A DNA stretch of 64,000 nucleotides from Enterococcus sp. 5H. Lineage in GTDB: Bacteria > Bacillota > Bacilli > Lactobacillales > Enterococcaceae. Each line of letters begins with the position of its first letter. Positions within the stretch are counted from its first letter, which is position 1. The stretch lies in contig NZ_AMDP01000019.1 of the NCBI RefSeq assembly GCF_028128615.1, positions 62,001 through 126,000 of the forward strand, written 5' to 3'. Shown one piece after another: positions 39,542 to 47,017 of the stretch. The notes beneath the pieces were generated by a model. The model was not told where the DNA came from, ran no database searches, and was given only the letters and a program-made list of their open reading frames with translations. Made by a program: the position numbers and the translations under genes.

Positions 39542-39588
39542 AATACACAAAACCGATACACTAAAACAGTGTATCGGTTTTGTGTATT
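39542..39588. promoter_or_regulatory. Perfect 21-bp inverted repeat: likely upstream activating sequence for MptR
   Basis: Two perfectly complementary 21-base arms (39542-39562 and 39568-39588) flank AAAAC. Each arm contains AATACAC and GATACACT. More half-sites occur at 39528-39535 and 39626-39633. No T run follows, so a DNA operator fits better than a terminator. Its centre is about 75 bases upstream of the sigma-54 -24 element, a typical enhancer position. It could also form an RNA hairpin at the end of the mptR message. Confidence 0.65.
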
Positions 39589-39638
39589 TATAAAATAAAT
39601 CCTTAATTTTACGTCTTTTTTTGGCAATACACTAAAGT

Positions 39639-39654
39639 TGGCACGAAACTTGCT
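39639..39654 (+). promoter_or_regulatory. Sigma-54 (-24/-12) promoter of the mpt PTS operon
   Basis: TGGCAC-GAAAC-TTGCT matches the sigma-54 consensus TGGCAC-N5-TTGCW exactly. Transcription would start near 39665, giving a leader of about 145 bases before the first PTS gene. Confidence 0.92.
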
Positions 39655-39811
39655 TTAATAATCATAGTGAGGCAAATTTTATTAGTCGTTATTTTGGCAA
39701 TATTTAACTAAGCGTAGTATTTTAGTAACACGACGTAATTTAACCTGATAAATGGAATCAGTAATTTTCTTTACAGCAGTAAGTGTGGAATTTGGAAAGG
39801 ACCAGTGAAAA

Positions 39812-40303
39812 ATGGACATTCGTTTAGTTCGGATTGATGATCGTTTAATACATGGACAAGTTGCAACCGTTTGGACCAAAAGTACAAATGTAAATCGGAT
39901 CTTAGTGATTAGCGATGCAGTAGCTCACGATACATTAAGAAAAGCTTTACTAGTGCAGGCGGCCCCGCCAGGTGTAAAAGTCAATGTTATTACTGTTGAA
40001 AAAATGATTACTATTTTTGCTGATGAGCGTTTCGATGGAGTCAAAGCGATGCTGCTTTTCACAAATCCGGAAGATGTAAAACGAGTAGTAGCTGGGAATG
40101 TTAAATTCAATTCTGTTAATATTGGCGGAATGAGCTTTACTGGTGGTAAACGAATGATTACGAATGCAGTAGCGGTTAATGAACAAGATATTAATGCGTT
40201 TAAGTATTTGCATGAACAAGGAATTAAGTTAGAAATTCGAAAAGTGGTTGCAGATAACCAAGTAGATTTGATGGAATTACTGAAAAAGGAACAATTAGCT
40301 TAA
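39812..40303 (+). CDS. PTS mannose-family EIIB component
   Basis: A 163-residue stand-alone EIIB domain of the mannose/fructose/sorbose PTS family. The phosphorylation site is His14 in [37 protein letters not shown] is also family-typical. It closely resembles the EIIB half of the next gene, so the operon encodes two EIIB domains. A separate EIIB before EIIAB is the arrangement of enterococcal and listerial mpt operons, where the extra EIIB may influence MptR activity. The ribosome site AAAGGA precedes the ATG. A 279-base spacer separates it from the EIIAB gene. Confidence 0.92.
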   Translation: MDIRLVRIDDRLIHGQVATVWTKSTNVNRILVISDAVAHDTLRKALLVQAAPPGVKVNVITVEKMITIFADERFDGVKAMLLFTNPEDVKRVVAGNVKFNSVNIGGMSFTGGKRMITNAVAVNEQDINAFKYLHEQGIKLEIRKVVADNQVDLMELLKKEQLA

Positions 40304-40582
40304 TCGTTTTCTTTTGCAGGTTCTATATAGATACAGATTTATCAGTATATTGGAAGGGGTGATGGTATAGAAAAAACGCAGTGACATTAATCATGTGTAG
40401 TAACTGATTAATCAAACCTAAGGGTAGCGCAAGAAAAGTAGTTGAAAACAACAAATGAGTCATGCATTTTTTTATTTTAATTTTTATGTAAGTAATTCGT
40501 TTTTAATTGGTGGAAGCAGCTATTCAGGTGGAAATAATCAAGTATCTAAAAAGTATCTATAAATTATAGGAGGTATCAAATT
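40304..40582 (+). other. 279-base spacer inside the PTS operon
   Basis: This unusually long intercistronic gap holds a hairpin, ATTAATCA...TGATTAAT (40386-40412), a ribosome-site-like GAAGGGGTGATGG (near 40352) that leads only to a stop, and an AT-rich tract. No sigma-54 or good sigma-A promoter was found. It may carry an mRNA-processing or stability signal. Confidence 0.35.
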
Positions 40583-41581
40583 ATGGTAGGAATTATTCTT
40601 GCTAGCCATGGAGAATTTGCTCAAGGCATTTTACAATCCGGTTCCATGATTTTTGGTGAACAGGAAAAAGTACAAGCAGTTGTATTGATGCCTAGCGAAG
40701 GTCCGGACGATTTAAAAGCAAAATTAAATCAGGCAATCGCAACATTTGACGAAGAAGACGAAGTACTATTTTTAGTCGATCTTTGGGGAGGAACACCATT
40801 TAATCAAGCCAATACACTTTTTGAAGATCACAAAGACAAGTGGGCTATCGTCAGTGGTTTGAACTTGCCAATGTTGATTGAAGCTTATGCTTCACGTTTC
40901 TCAATGAACTCTGCGCAAGAAATTGCAGCACATGTTTTAGAGACAGCTAAAGAAGGTGTCAGAATCAGACCGGAAGAACTTGAACCGGCAGAAGCAACAA
41001 AACCAGCTGCTGAAGATTCGCAACCAAAAGGGGCATTACCTGAAGGTACTGTCGTTGGCGATGGTAAAATCAAATATGTTTTAGCTCGTGTAGACTCTCG
41101 CCTATTGCATGGTCAAGTAGCGACAGCATGGACAAAATCAGTTTTACCAAATCGTATTATTGTTGTTTCAGATGCAGTTTCCAAAGATGAGTTACGTAAA
41201 AAATTAATCGAACAAGCAGCTCCTCCAGGGGTAAAAGCGAACGTTATTCCAATTAGTAAAATGATTGAAATTGCCAAAGACCCACGTTTCGGGAATACAA
41301 AAGCATTATTATTGTTTGAAAATCCTGAAGATGTTGTAAAAGCAGTAGAAGGCGGCGTTGATATCAAAGAAGTTAACGTTGGTTCAATGGCTCACTCTGT
41401 GGGTAAAGTAGTAGTAAGTAAAGTTTTATCTATGGGACAAGAAGACGTTGACGCTTTTGAAAAATTGGAAAGTATGGGAGTTAAGTTCGATGTACGTAAA
41501 GTACCGAATGATTCTAAAGCTCATATGGATGACATCCTTAAAAAAGCAAAACATGAGTTAGCACAAGCACACTCAAAATAA
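40583..41581 (+). CDS. PTS mannose-family EIIAB component
   Basis: A 332-residue fusion. EIIA is residues 1-130, with phospho-His9 in [14 protein letters not shown] and [13 protein letters not shown] charged, Ala/Pro-rich linker spans about 130-160. EIIB follows, with phospho-His176 in [18 protein letters not shown]. It passes phosphate from HPr through EIIA and EIIB to sugar bound by the EIIC-EIID channel, mainly glucose and mannose in this family. Ribosome site TAGGAGG lies just before the ATG. The EIIC gene follows 31 bases later. The domain order and linker match ManX/MptAB proteins. Confidence 0.95.
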   Translation: MVGIILASHGEFAQGILQSGSMIFGEQEKVQAVVLMPSEGPDDLKAKLNQAIATFDEEDEVLFLVDLWGGTPFNQANTLFEDHKDKWAIVSGLNLPMLIEAYASRFSMNSAQEIAAHVLETAKEGVRIRPEELEPAEATKPAAEDSQPKGALPEGTVVGDGKIKYVLARVDSRLLHGQVATAWTKSVLPNRIIVVSDAVSKDELRKKLIEQAAPPGVKANVIPISKMIEIAKDPRFGNTKALLLFENPEDVVKAVEGGVDIKEVNVGSMAHSVGKVVVSKVLSMGQEDVDAFEKLESMGVKFDVRKVPNDSKAHMDDILKKAKHELAQAHSK

Positions 41582-41612
41582 TAAAAAATCAACTTAAAAT
41601 AGGAGGCTTATC

Positions 41613-42419
41613 ATGTCTATAATATCAATTATTTTAGTAATTTTTGTTGCCTTTCTAGCTGGTATGGAAGGGATTTTAGATGAATTCCAGTTCCATCAAC
41701 CACTAGTAGCGTGTACATTGATCGGTTTAGTTACAGGGAATTTGGAAGCCGGCATCGTGCTTGGCGGAACATTACAAATGATCGCACTTGGTTGGGCGAA
41801 TATCGGCGCAGCCGTAGCACCAGATGCTGCATTAGCATCCGTTGCATCAGCAATTATTTTAGTTTTAGGTGGTCAAGGTGTTAAAGGTGTTCCATCAGCA
41901 ATCGCGATTGCTGTGCCACTTGCAGTTGCAGGTTTATTCTTAACAATGATCGTTCGTACATTAGCTGTACCAATCGTTCATATGATGGATGCAGCAGCTG
42001 AAAAAGGCGACATTAGAAAAATCGAAGCATTGCATATCTTAGCGGTATGTATGCAAGGTATCCGTATTGCAATTCCAGCAGCAGCACTTTTATTCATTCC
42101 AGCAGAAACAGTTCAATCAGCATTAGAATCAATGCCTGCTTGGTTAACTGAAGGAATGGCTATTGGTGGAGGAATGGTTGTTGCCGTAGGTTACGCATTA
42201 GTAATCAACATGATGGCAACAAAAGAAGTATGGCCATTCTTCGTTATTGGTTTCGTTGTAGCTGCGATTTCTCAATTAACTTTAATCGCACTAGGTGCTT
42301 TAGGTGTCGCACTAGCATTAATTTACTTGAACCTTTCAAAAATGGGCGGTTCTTCAAATGGCGGAGGCGGTTCTTCATCAACTGGTGATCCGCTTGGCGA
42401 TATCTTAAACGATTATTAA
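41613..42419 (+). CDS. PTS mannose-family EIIC permease component
   Basis: A 268-residue membrane protein with about eight hydrophobic segments. It begins ISIILVIFVAFLAGMEGILDEFQFHQPLVACTLIGLVTGN, shown here in part as FLAGMEGILDEFQFHQP, and contains GGTLQMIALGWANIGAAVAPD, both strong EIIC-Man signatures. The C-terminus is Gly/Ser-rich (SSNGGGGSSS). With EIID it forms the sugar channel, which in this family also serves as receptor for class IIa bacteriocins and some phages. The ribosome site is AGGAGG. Confidence 0.95.
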   Translation: MSIISIILVIFVAFLAGMEGILDEFQFHQPLVACTLIGLVTGNLEAGIVLGGTLQMIALGWANIGAAVAPDAALASVASAIILVLGGQGVKGVPSAIAIAVPLAVAGLFLTMIVRTLAVPIVHMMDAAAEKGDIRKIEALHILAVCMQGIRIAIPAAALLFIPAETVQSALESMPAWLTEGMAIGGGMVVAVGYALVINMMATKEVWPFFVIGFVVAAISQLTLIALGALGVALALIYLNLSKMGGSSNGGGGSSSTGDPLGDILNDY

Positions 42420-42440
42420 TCCTGAAGGAGGAGAAGAGAA

Positions 42441-43352
42441 ATGGCAGAAAAAATTGAATTATCAAAAAAAGATCGTTTAGCCGTTGCATGGCGCTCTACA
42501 TTCATTCAGGGATCTTGGAATTACGAACGTATGCAAAATGGTGGTTGGGCATTTTCAATGATCCCAGCGATCAAGAAATTATATAAATCAAAAGAAGATC
42601 GTTCTGCGGCGTTAAAACGTCACTTAGAATTCTTTAATACACATCCATATATTGCTTCACCAATCCTTGGTGTAACATTAGCGTTGGAAGAAGAACGTGC
42701 GAATGGCGCACCTGTTGATGATGTAGCAATTCAAGGGGTTAAAGTTGGGATGATGGGTCCATTAGCCGGTGTTGGTGATCCAGTATTCTGGTTTACAATT
42801 CGTCCAATGTTAGGAGCATTAGGTGCTTCTCTAGCGATTGGCGGAAATATCCTTGGTCCAATTATTTTCTTCTTAGCTTGGAATATTATCCGTTGGTCAT
42901 TTATGTGGTATACACAAGAATTCGGTTACAAAGCTGGATCTAAAATTACCGATGACCTTTCAGGCGGTTTGTTGCAAGATGTTACAAAAGGTGCATCAAT
43001 TCTTGGGATGTTCGTACTGGCAGCCCTCGTTCAGCGGTGGGTATCCATCAAGTTCCTGCCAGTCGTTTCAACGGTTAAATTAGACAAAGGCGCTTATATT
43101 GAATGGGATAAATTACCAAGCGGCGGCGAAGGTATGCAAAAAGCCTTCGAACAAGTTAACTCTGGTATGGCACTTTCATCTGATAAAGTCACAACATTAC
43201 AAGATAACTTGGATCAATTGATCCCTGGATTAGCAGCGTTGCTACTTACTTTCTTATGTATGTGGTTATTGAAGAAAAAAGTTTCTCCAATCGTTATCAT
43301 CCTTGGCTTATTCGTAGTCGGTGTACTTGGTCACGTAATTGGATTGTTATAA
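42441..43352 (+). CDS. PTS mannose-family EIID component
   Basis: A 303-residue EIID. It starts with a cytosolic amphipathic region (LSKKDRLAVAWRSTFIQGSW, then NYERMQNGGWAFSMIPAIKKLY), continues through FFNTHPYIASPILGVTLALEEERANG and VGMMGPLAGVGDPVFWFTIRP, and ends with a hydrophobic anchor. It forms the EIIC-EIID membrane complex. It includes an extra loop around AYIEWDKLPSGGEGMQKAFEQV, similar to the insertion of Gram-positive EIID proteins linked to class IIa bacteriocin sensitivity. It starts 21 bases after EIIC behind GAAGGAGGAG. Confidence 0.95.
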   Translation: MAEKIELSKKDRLAVAWRSTFIQGSWNYERMQNGGWAFSMIPAIKKLYKSKEDRSAALKRHLEFFNTHPYIASPILGVTLALEEERANGAPVDDVAIQGVKVGMMGPLAGVGDPVFWFTIRPMLGALGASLAIGGNILGPIIFFLAWNIIRWSFMWYTQEFGYKAGSKITDDLSGGLLQDVTKGASILGMFVLAALVQRWVSIKFLPVVSTVKLDKGAYIEWDKLPSGGEGMQKAFEQVNSGMALSSDKVTTLQDNLDQLIPGLAALLLTFLCMWLLKKKVSPIVIILGLFVVGVLGHVIGLL

Positions 43353-43411
43353 TTTATTCATATTAAAATTAGAAGAGAGATCACTTCTATCCTGATGTCG
43401 ACTCTGATTTG

Positions 43412-43457
43412 GTGCTTGGGATAAAACTATTCTTAGTTTTGTCTCAGCACCTTTTTT
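43412..43457. terminator. Terminator of the PTS operon (palindrome family member)
   Basis: GTGCT-GGATAAAACTA pairs with TAGTTTTGTC-AGCAC, followed by CTTTTTT. It is an imperfect copy of the GGGACAAAACT family. Confidence 0.8.
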
Positions 43458-43523
43458 ATAGCTTAATCCTAAGAAGAAACGTATAATTGAGTAAGATAGA
43501 ATAATGGAAATGGAGCACACGCG

Positions 43524-43898
43524 ATGGTTCAATCACTGAATACAAAAGTAGACTTAGTAATAGATGCCACTGCTTTTACAGGGCTTACAGATTACGGACA
43601 AATTATGATTGGGGATCTAGGTTTTGAATTTTATAACTCTCGTGATTCTCGAAAGTATATACAAATTCCGTGGGAAGAAGTAGATTATATTATCGCTTCT
43701 GTGATGTTTAAAGGGAAATGGATTCCTCGTTACGCAGTGCAAACAAAGAAAAACGGGACGTTTACATTTGCTTCAAAAGAACCTAAAAAAGTTTTACGGG
43801 CAATTCAAGAATATGTAGAACCGGATCGTATGGTCCAGTCGTTAGGCTTTTTTGATGTGATTAAACGAGCATTTAAATCAATTGGCAAGAAAAAATAG
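43524..43898 (+). CDS. manO: DUF956 family protein (ManO-like)
   Basis: A 124-residue cytosolic protein of the DUF956 family. It begins VQSLNTKVDLVIDATAFTGL and has GDLGFEFYNSRDSRKYIQIPW and FASKEPKKVLRAIQEYV. Genes of this family almost always follow mannose PTS operons in Firmicutes and are called manO, with a proposed but unproven regulatory role. It lies 170 bases after EIID, beyond a hairpin terminator, so it may be expressed by read-through or its own promoter (TATAAT near 43477-43482). It ends in a basic tail, KRAFKSIGKKK. Confidence 0.85.
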   Translation: MVQSLNTKVDLVIDATAFTGLTDYGQIMIGDLGFEFYNSRDSRKYIQIPWEEVDYIIASVMFKGKWIPRYAVQTKKNGTFTFASKEPKKVLRAIQEYVEPDRMVQSLGFFDVIKRAFKSIGKKK

Positions 43899-43916
43899 AA
43901 CTGCATAATTTTTTAA

Positions 43917-43951
43917 CAGAGTAATATCTAATTCGTATTATTCTGTTTTTT
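43917..43951 (+). terminator. Terminator of manO
   Basis: ACAGAGTAATA pairs with TATTATTCTGT (one mismatch), followed by TTTTT. Confidence 0.75.
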
Positions 43952-44061
43952 GTATTTATTTCCTTATAATTTTTTGTAGCGATGCATATTTTTGACTGAA
44001 ACAATTTTTAGGAGTACCATAAAATCATAAGGGAATTTATTAAGAAAGAAGTGGGTAAATT

Positions 44062-44589
44062 ATGAATGAAGCAAAAAGAAATGGTGTCGATTGGGGTTCT
44101 TTACTTTTAGGAATTTTATTTGTATTAACAGCCTTAATATCATTCCAAGATCCAGCTGGTAATTTAATTGCGATTGTAATGGTTTTTGCTGTTTTTGCGA
44201 TTTTGAAAGGAATTTTTGAAATCTTTGCACGTAATAGAATGAAAGAATTGACTGGATATAAATCTTATGGACCAATTGTTTTAGGGGTAATTGATATTAT
44301 TATCGGGATTTATTTCTTATTTAACCTAAATGTTGGTGTAGCAGCTCTACCATTTATCTTTGCGATTTGGTTTATTTTAGATTCAGTATTTGGTTTGTTT
44401 GCTTTAGATTTAGCTAAATCAGTTGGTACAGGGTACTTCTGGTTTACAGCAATTGTTGATGTATTGGGGATTATTTTAGGTGTCATACTTTTATTTAATC
44501 CACTATCTTCTGCATTAACATTAAGTTTTCTAGTTGGTTTTTATTTCATGCTTTTTGGTATCACGCATATTGTTTATGCATTTAGATAA
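44062..44589 (+). CDS. HdeD-like (DUF308) membrane protein
   Basis: A 175-residue protein with six predicted membrane helices in three pairs, the HdeD/DUF308 pattern. Examples are LLLGILFVLTALISFQDP, IVLGVIDIIIGIYFLFNL and VLGIILGVILLFNPLSSALTL. E. coli HdeD is an acid-resistance membrane protein; the role in Firmicutes is unknown. The downstream coiled-coil gene starts 20 bases later, so the two probably share an mRNA. The ribosome site before the ATG is modest (GAAGTGGG). Confidence 0.82.
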   Translation: MNEAKRNGVDWGSLLLGILFVLTALISFQDPAGNLIAIVMVFAVFAILKGIFEIFARNRMKELTGYKSYGPIVLGVIDIIIGIYFLFNLNVGVAALPFIFAIWFILDSVFGLFALDLAKSVGTGYFWFTAIVDVLGIILGVILLFNPLSSALTLSFLVGFYFMLFGITHIVYAFR

Positions 44590-44608
44590 GATTAAGGAGG
44601 AATAAGCT

Positions 44609-45010
44609 ATGACAGATTACGCAAAAAAAGAAGCAAAATTAGTAGAAAAAATTGGGAAAGAAATGGAAAAATTGGATGTTACTCTTGAAAAGATGGAGGA
44701 TACAGACAGTAAAATCAAACACTTCTACGAACAAGAAAAAGCTTTGCATGAAGTAAAATCCATTATCCGTAAAGAAAATAAAATCGAACAAACTGAGCAA
44801 AAAGCACACGATGAAGCAGTAGCAGATGTTGAGAATTGGATGGACGATCAAGCATCACTCGTTTATCAAATCAACGAAGAAATTGCAAAATTAGATACAA
44901 CATTAGGAAAAATTGATGGTGACGAAAATAAAGTCAAAAGCTATCTAGAACAAAAGAAAGCTATTCATGAAATCAAAAAAATTGTTAAAAAAACAGATGA
45001 GTTAGGCTAG
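44609..45010 (+). CDS. Small coiled-coil protein with an internal duplication
   Basis: A 133-residue, highly charged, all-helical protein, cytosolic by composition. It is an internal repeat of about 50 residues. LVEKIGKEMEKLDVTLEKM...HEVKSIIRK in the first half aligns with LVYQINEEIAKLDTTLGKI...HEIKKIVKK in the second. I do not recognise a named family. The strong ribosome site AAGGAGGAA and the tight link to the HdeD-like gene suggest joint function at the membrane, perhaps in stress. A terminator follows. Confidence 0.75.
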   Translation: MTDYAKKEAKLVEKIGKEMEKLDVTLEKMEDTDSKIKHFYEQEKALHEVKSIIRKENKIEQTEQKAHDEAVADVENWMDDQASLVYQINEEIAKLDTTLGKIDGDENKVKSYLEQKKAIHEIKKIVKKTDELG

Positions 45011-45030
45011 TTGATTTAGTTAAATTAAAC

Positions 45031-45063
45031 AGAGGATGACCCAAAAGGTGATCCTCTTTTTTA
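45031..45063 (+). terminator. Terminator after the HdeD/coiled-coil pair
   Basis: AGAGGAT-ACC pairs with GGT-ATCCTCT around CAAAA, followed by a T run. Confidence 0.85.
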
Positions 45064-45104
45064 TTTACTTAATTCTTAAAACAACAAAAAATGGAAAAAG
45101 TATT

Positions 45105-45347
45105 ATGATGTCTAAAGGTTACGATGAAGATCAAGACAAATTCATTTATAGAAATATTTCAGCATTGCGATTGATTGAAGATTTTGTCAAAAATACTCAC
45201 TACCTATACTTTGTTACAGAAGGTAATGAGTATGAGCTAGACACACTTTTGAGACGAAGTGGTTTAGATATGTTTCTAGCGAATTTTCCTATTTTGTTAA
45301 TAACGAAAGTTATGAATATGAATGGGATGAAAGAGGAGAGAGAATAG
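45105..45347 (+). CDS. Small hypothetical protein (possible gene remnant)
   Basis: An 80-residue open frame from ATG 45105. The longer in-frame extension to 45036 starts inside the preceding terminator and is unlikely. The protein (KFIYRNISALRLIEDFVKNT, LYFVTEGNEYELDTLLRRSGLD) is soluble-looking and unknown to me. No convincing ribosome site precedes the ATG, so it may be a weakly translated gene, a fragment or chance. A terminator-like hairpin follows at 45395. Confidence 0.35.
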   Translation: MMSKGYDEDQDKFIYRNISALRLIEDFVKNTHYLYFVTEGNEYELDTLLRRSGLDMFLANFPILLITKVMNMNGMKEERE

Positions 45348-45394
45348 AACGATCTTTTTATTTTATCCTTTCTATGCAAAATTTAAGAATGGTC

Positions 45395-45433
45395 AAAAGT
45401 GATCTTGAGTAGCTGAACAGAGATCACTTTTTT
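45395..45433 (+). terminator. Terminator hairpin in the gap before the LysM gene
   Basis: AAAGTGATCT pairs with AGATCACTTT, then T residues. Farther on (45434-45804) I see a perfect 9-bp stem CTTTTCTTA-AAA-TAAGAAAAG (45515-45535), a TATAAT at 45751-45756, and a GTCTGT...ACAGAC stem (45759-45777), but no gene. Confidence 0.75.
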
Positions 45434-45804
45434 GTTGTGAATTATGGCTGAAAAATCCACTATTATAGATGTTGAGTAAGAATAGAATTGTGTGGGTTCC
45501 TTTGTTTTACTATACTTTTCTTAAAATAAGAAAAGGAGAAAACCATTTTGTGTAGGTAAAATACCATTTTTGTATCATTCTAAGTTATTGGACCCAAAGA
45601 AGACCGTGTTCATTTAATAGCAACATAAAGCATGTAAGAAAAAATCTGGCTAGTGTATTTAAAAAATAGTATGATATTCTTTCTGACAATGGTAGTAGGT
45701 GTGTACAAGCACGTCTTCATAGGGAGGGACGTTTTGCTGGACTGTAATTGTATAATTTGTCTGTTCTCTGGACAGACTATAGAAAAACAAACGAGGATCT
45801 TAAC

Positions 45805-45848
45805 GATATAATAAAGATATAACAAAGATATATACAAGATATAAAAAA
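45805..45848. repeat. Four tandem 11-bp repeats upstream of the LysM gene
   Basis: GATATAATAAA, GATATAACAAA, GATATATACAA and GATATAAAAAA follow each other without gaps. An 11-base period puts the sites on one helix face, as in OmpR-type response-regulator operators. They lie 40-80 bases upstream of the LysM start codons. Confidence 0.75.
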
Positions 45849-45925
45849 GAAAATTACCCGACAAAAAAGTACATAACGGAGAGACTGAAATGATAAAAAA
45901 ACTTAAAAAGAAAGAGGAGATAAGT

Positions 45926-46810
45926 ATGAAAAAAATGTTATTAGGGATCAGTGCGTTGTCAACGTTAGTCGTTTTATTTGTTGGAGGTGCGGCTACAGCT
46001 CATGCTGACGAATGGAGGGCCAATAATCCGGAAAGTATTAATATTACGAGTGATCAATCTAGCTACACTATGGTTTCGGGAGATACTTTATGGGCGATTT
46101 CCCAACGTATTAATTTGACGGTTTCGACAATTGCTGAAATCAACAACATCAATTTATTATCAGGAGAGCAGTATCAACTTCCTGTAGGAAGAATAATATA
46201 CTTCAGGGGGGAAAAAGTGACTGTTGCAGAAGCAGATGGATCAATCATAAATGAAACAACCATTACAGATGCGAATAAAGTAGATCCTTCAAAAAATGTT
46301 GGAGAACCTATTGTGAGGAACGAGGCTGCAGGAACACCTAATACCCCAGTAAATTCAACCAATCCAGTTACAGAAGCACCCGCTACTCCAACGGATTCGA
46401 ACCAATATAGTTGGGTAGCAGAACAAGTTATTCCAGATGAAGGTCACTGGGAATACGAAACAGTTTGGGTACCTAATATTGTCACGATTGTTGACGAACC
46501 AGAGCGGACTGCCTCAGAATGGAGCCATGTAATAATCTCTTTTAGTGATGGCACTACATTTACAATAAATAGTAGACCAGGTTCACCAGATTTTCTTTCA
46601 GATCCTGGTGTGCAAGCGTATATGGAGTACGAACAATATTTGTTGGATAATGGGATTCCATATACCATTACGGGTCAAGAATATATGGGAGATGTTACCT
46701 ACCCAGCTGTAACACATACTGAAGATCAAGGTAGTTACGAAGAAATCAAAACATGGATTGTTGACAAACCAGAACAAGTTATCCCAGGGTACTGGGTTTT
46801 AAAACCATAA
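45926..46810 (+). CDS. Secreted LysM-domain cell-wall protein
   Basis: A 294-residue secreted protein from ATG 45926 (GAGGAG six bases upstream). An in-frame ATG at 45890 also has a ribosome-like site and would add 12 basic residues before the signal peptide. The signal peptide (MLLGISALSTLVVLFVGG) ends near AHA-DE. A single LysM domain follows: SYTMVSGDTLWAISQRINLT to PVGRIIYF. LysM binds peptidoglycan. A Thr/Pro-rich linker leads to a C-terminal domain with related flanks (IPDEGHWEYETVWVPN and QGSYEEIKTWIVDKPEQ). No catalytic motif is seen. Function beyond wall binding is unknown. Confidence 0.8.
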   Translation: MKKMLLGISALSTLVVLFVGGAATAHADEWRANNPESINITSDQSSYTMVSGDTLWAISQRINLTVSTIAEINNINLLSGEQYQLPVGRIIYFRGEKVTVAEADGSIINETTITDANKVDPSKNVGEPIVRNEAAGTPNTPVNSTNPVTEAPATPTDSNQYSWVAEQVIPDEGHWEYETVWVPNIVTIVDEPERTASEWSHVIISFSDGTTFTINSRPGSPDFLSDPGVQAYMEYEQYLLDNGIPYTITGQEYMGDVTYPAVTHTEDQGSYEEIKTWIVDKPEQVIPGYWVLKP

Positions 46811-46818
46811 CGTTAATG

Positions 46819-46851
46819 AAGGAATTGATACTTAAATCAGTTCCTTTTTTT
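46819..46851 (+). terminator. Terminator of the LysM gene
   Basis: AAGGAA-TGAT pairs with ATCA-TTCCTT, then a T run. Confidence 0.8.
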
Positions 46852-47017
46852 CTTATTCCAAAAACATTCGTTTTAGGTGCATAACAAGGAAGAACACTAC
46901 AAAAATAACATAATATAACGTAGTAATATTAATTATCTATAATTAGTAAGTTATTATAATCAAGTATGGTAAAATGAAAAATAAGAAATGAATAGGTAAA
47001 AGGGAGGCGAAAAGCAA

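Noticed and set aside
45036-45104. N-terminal extension of the 80-residue hypothetical protein
   Set aside because: It would begin inside the preceding terminator stem with no ribosome site.
45481-45610. Possible T-box or riboswitch in the gap before the LysM gene
   Set aside because: GGGTTCC and GGACCC segments look suggestive, but no T-box AGGGTGGNACCGCG sequence, specifier stem or adjacent terminator pair was found.
45805-45848. CRISPR-like array
   Set aside because: The repeats are 11 bases long and contiguous, with no spacers and no cas genes.
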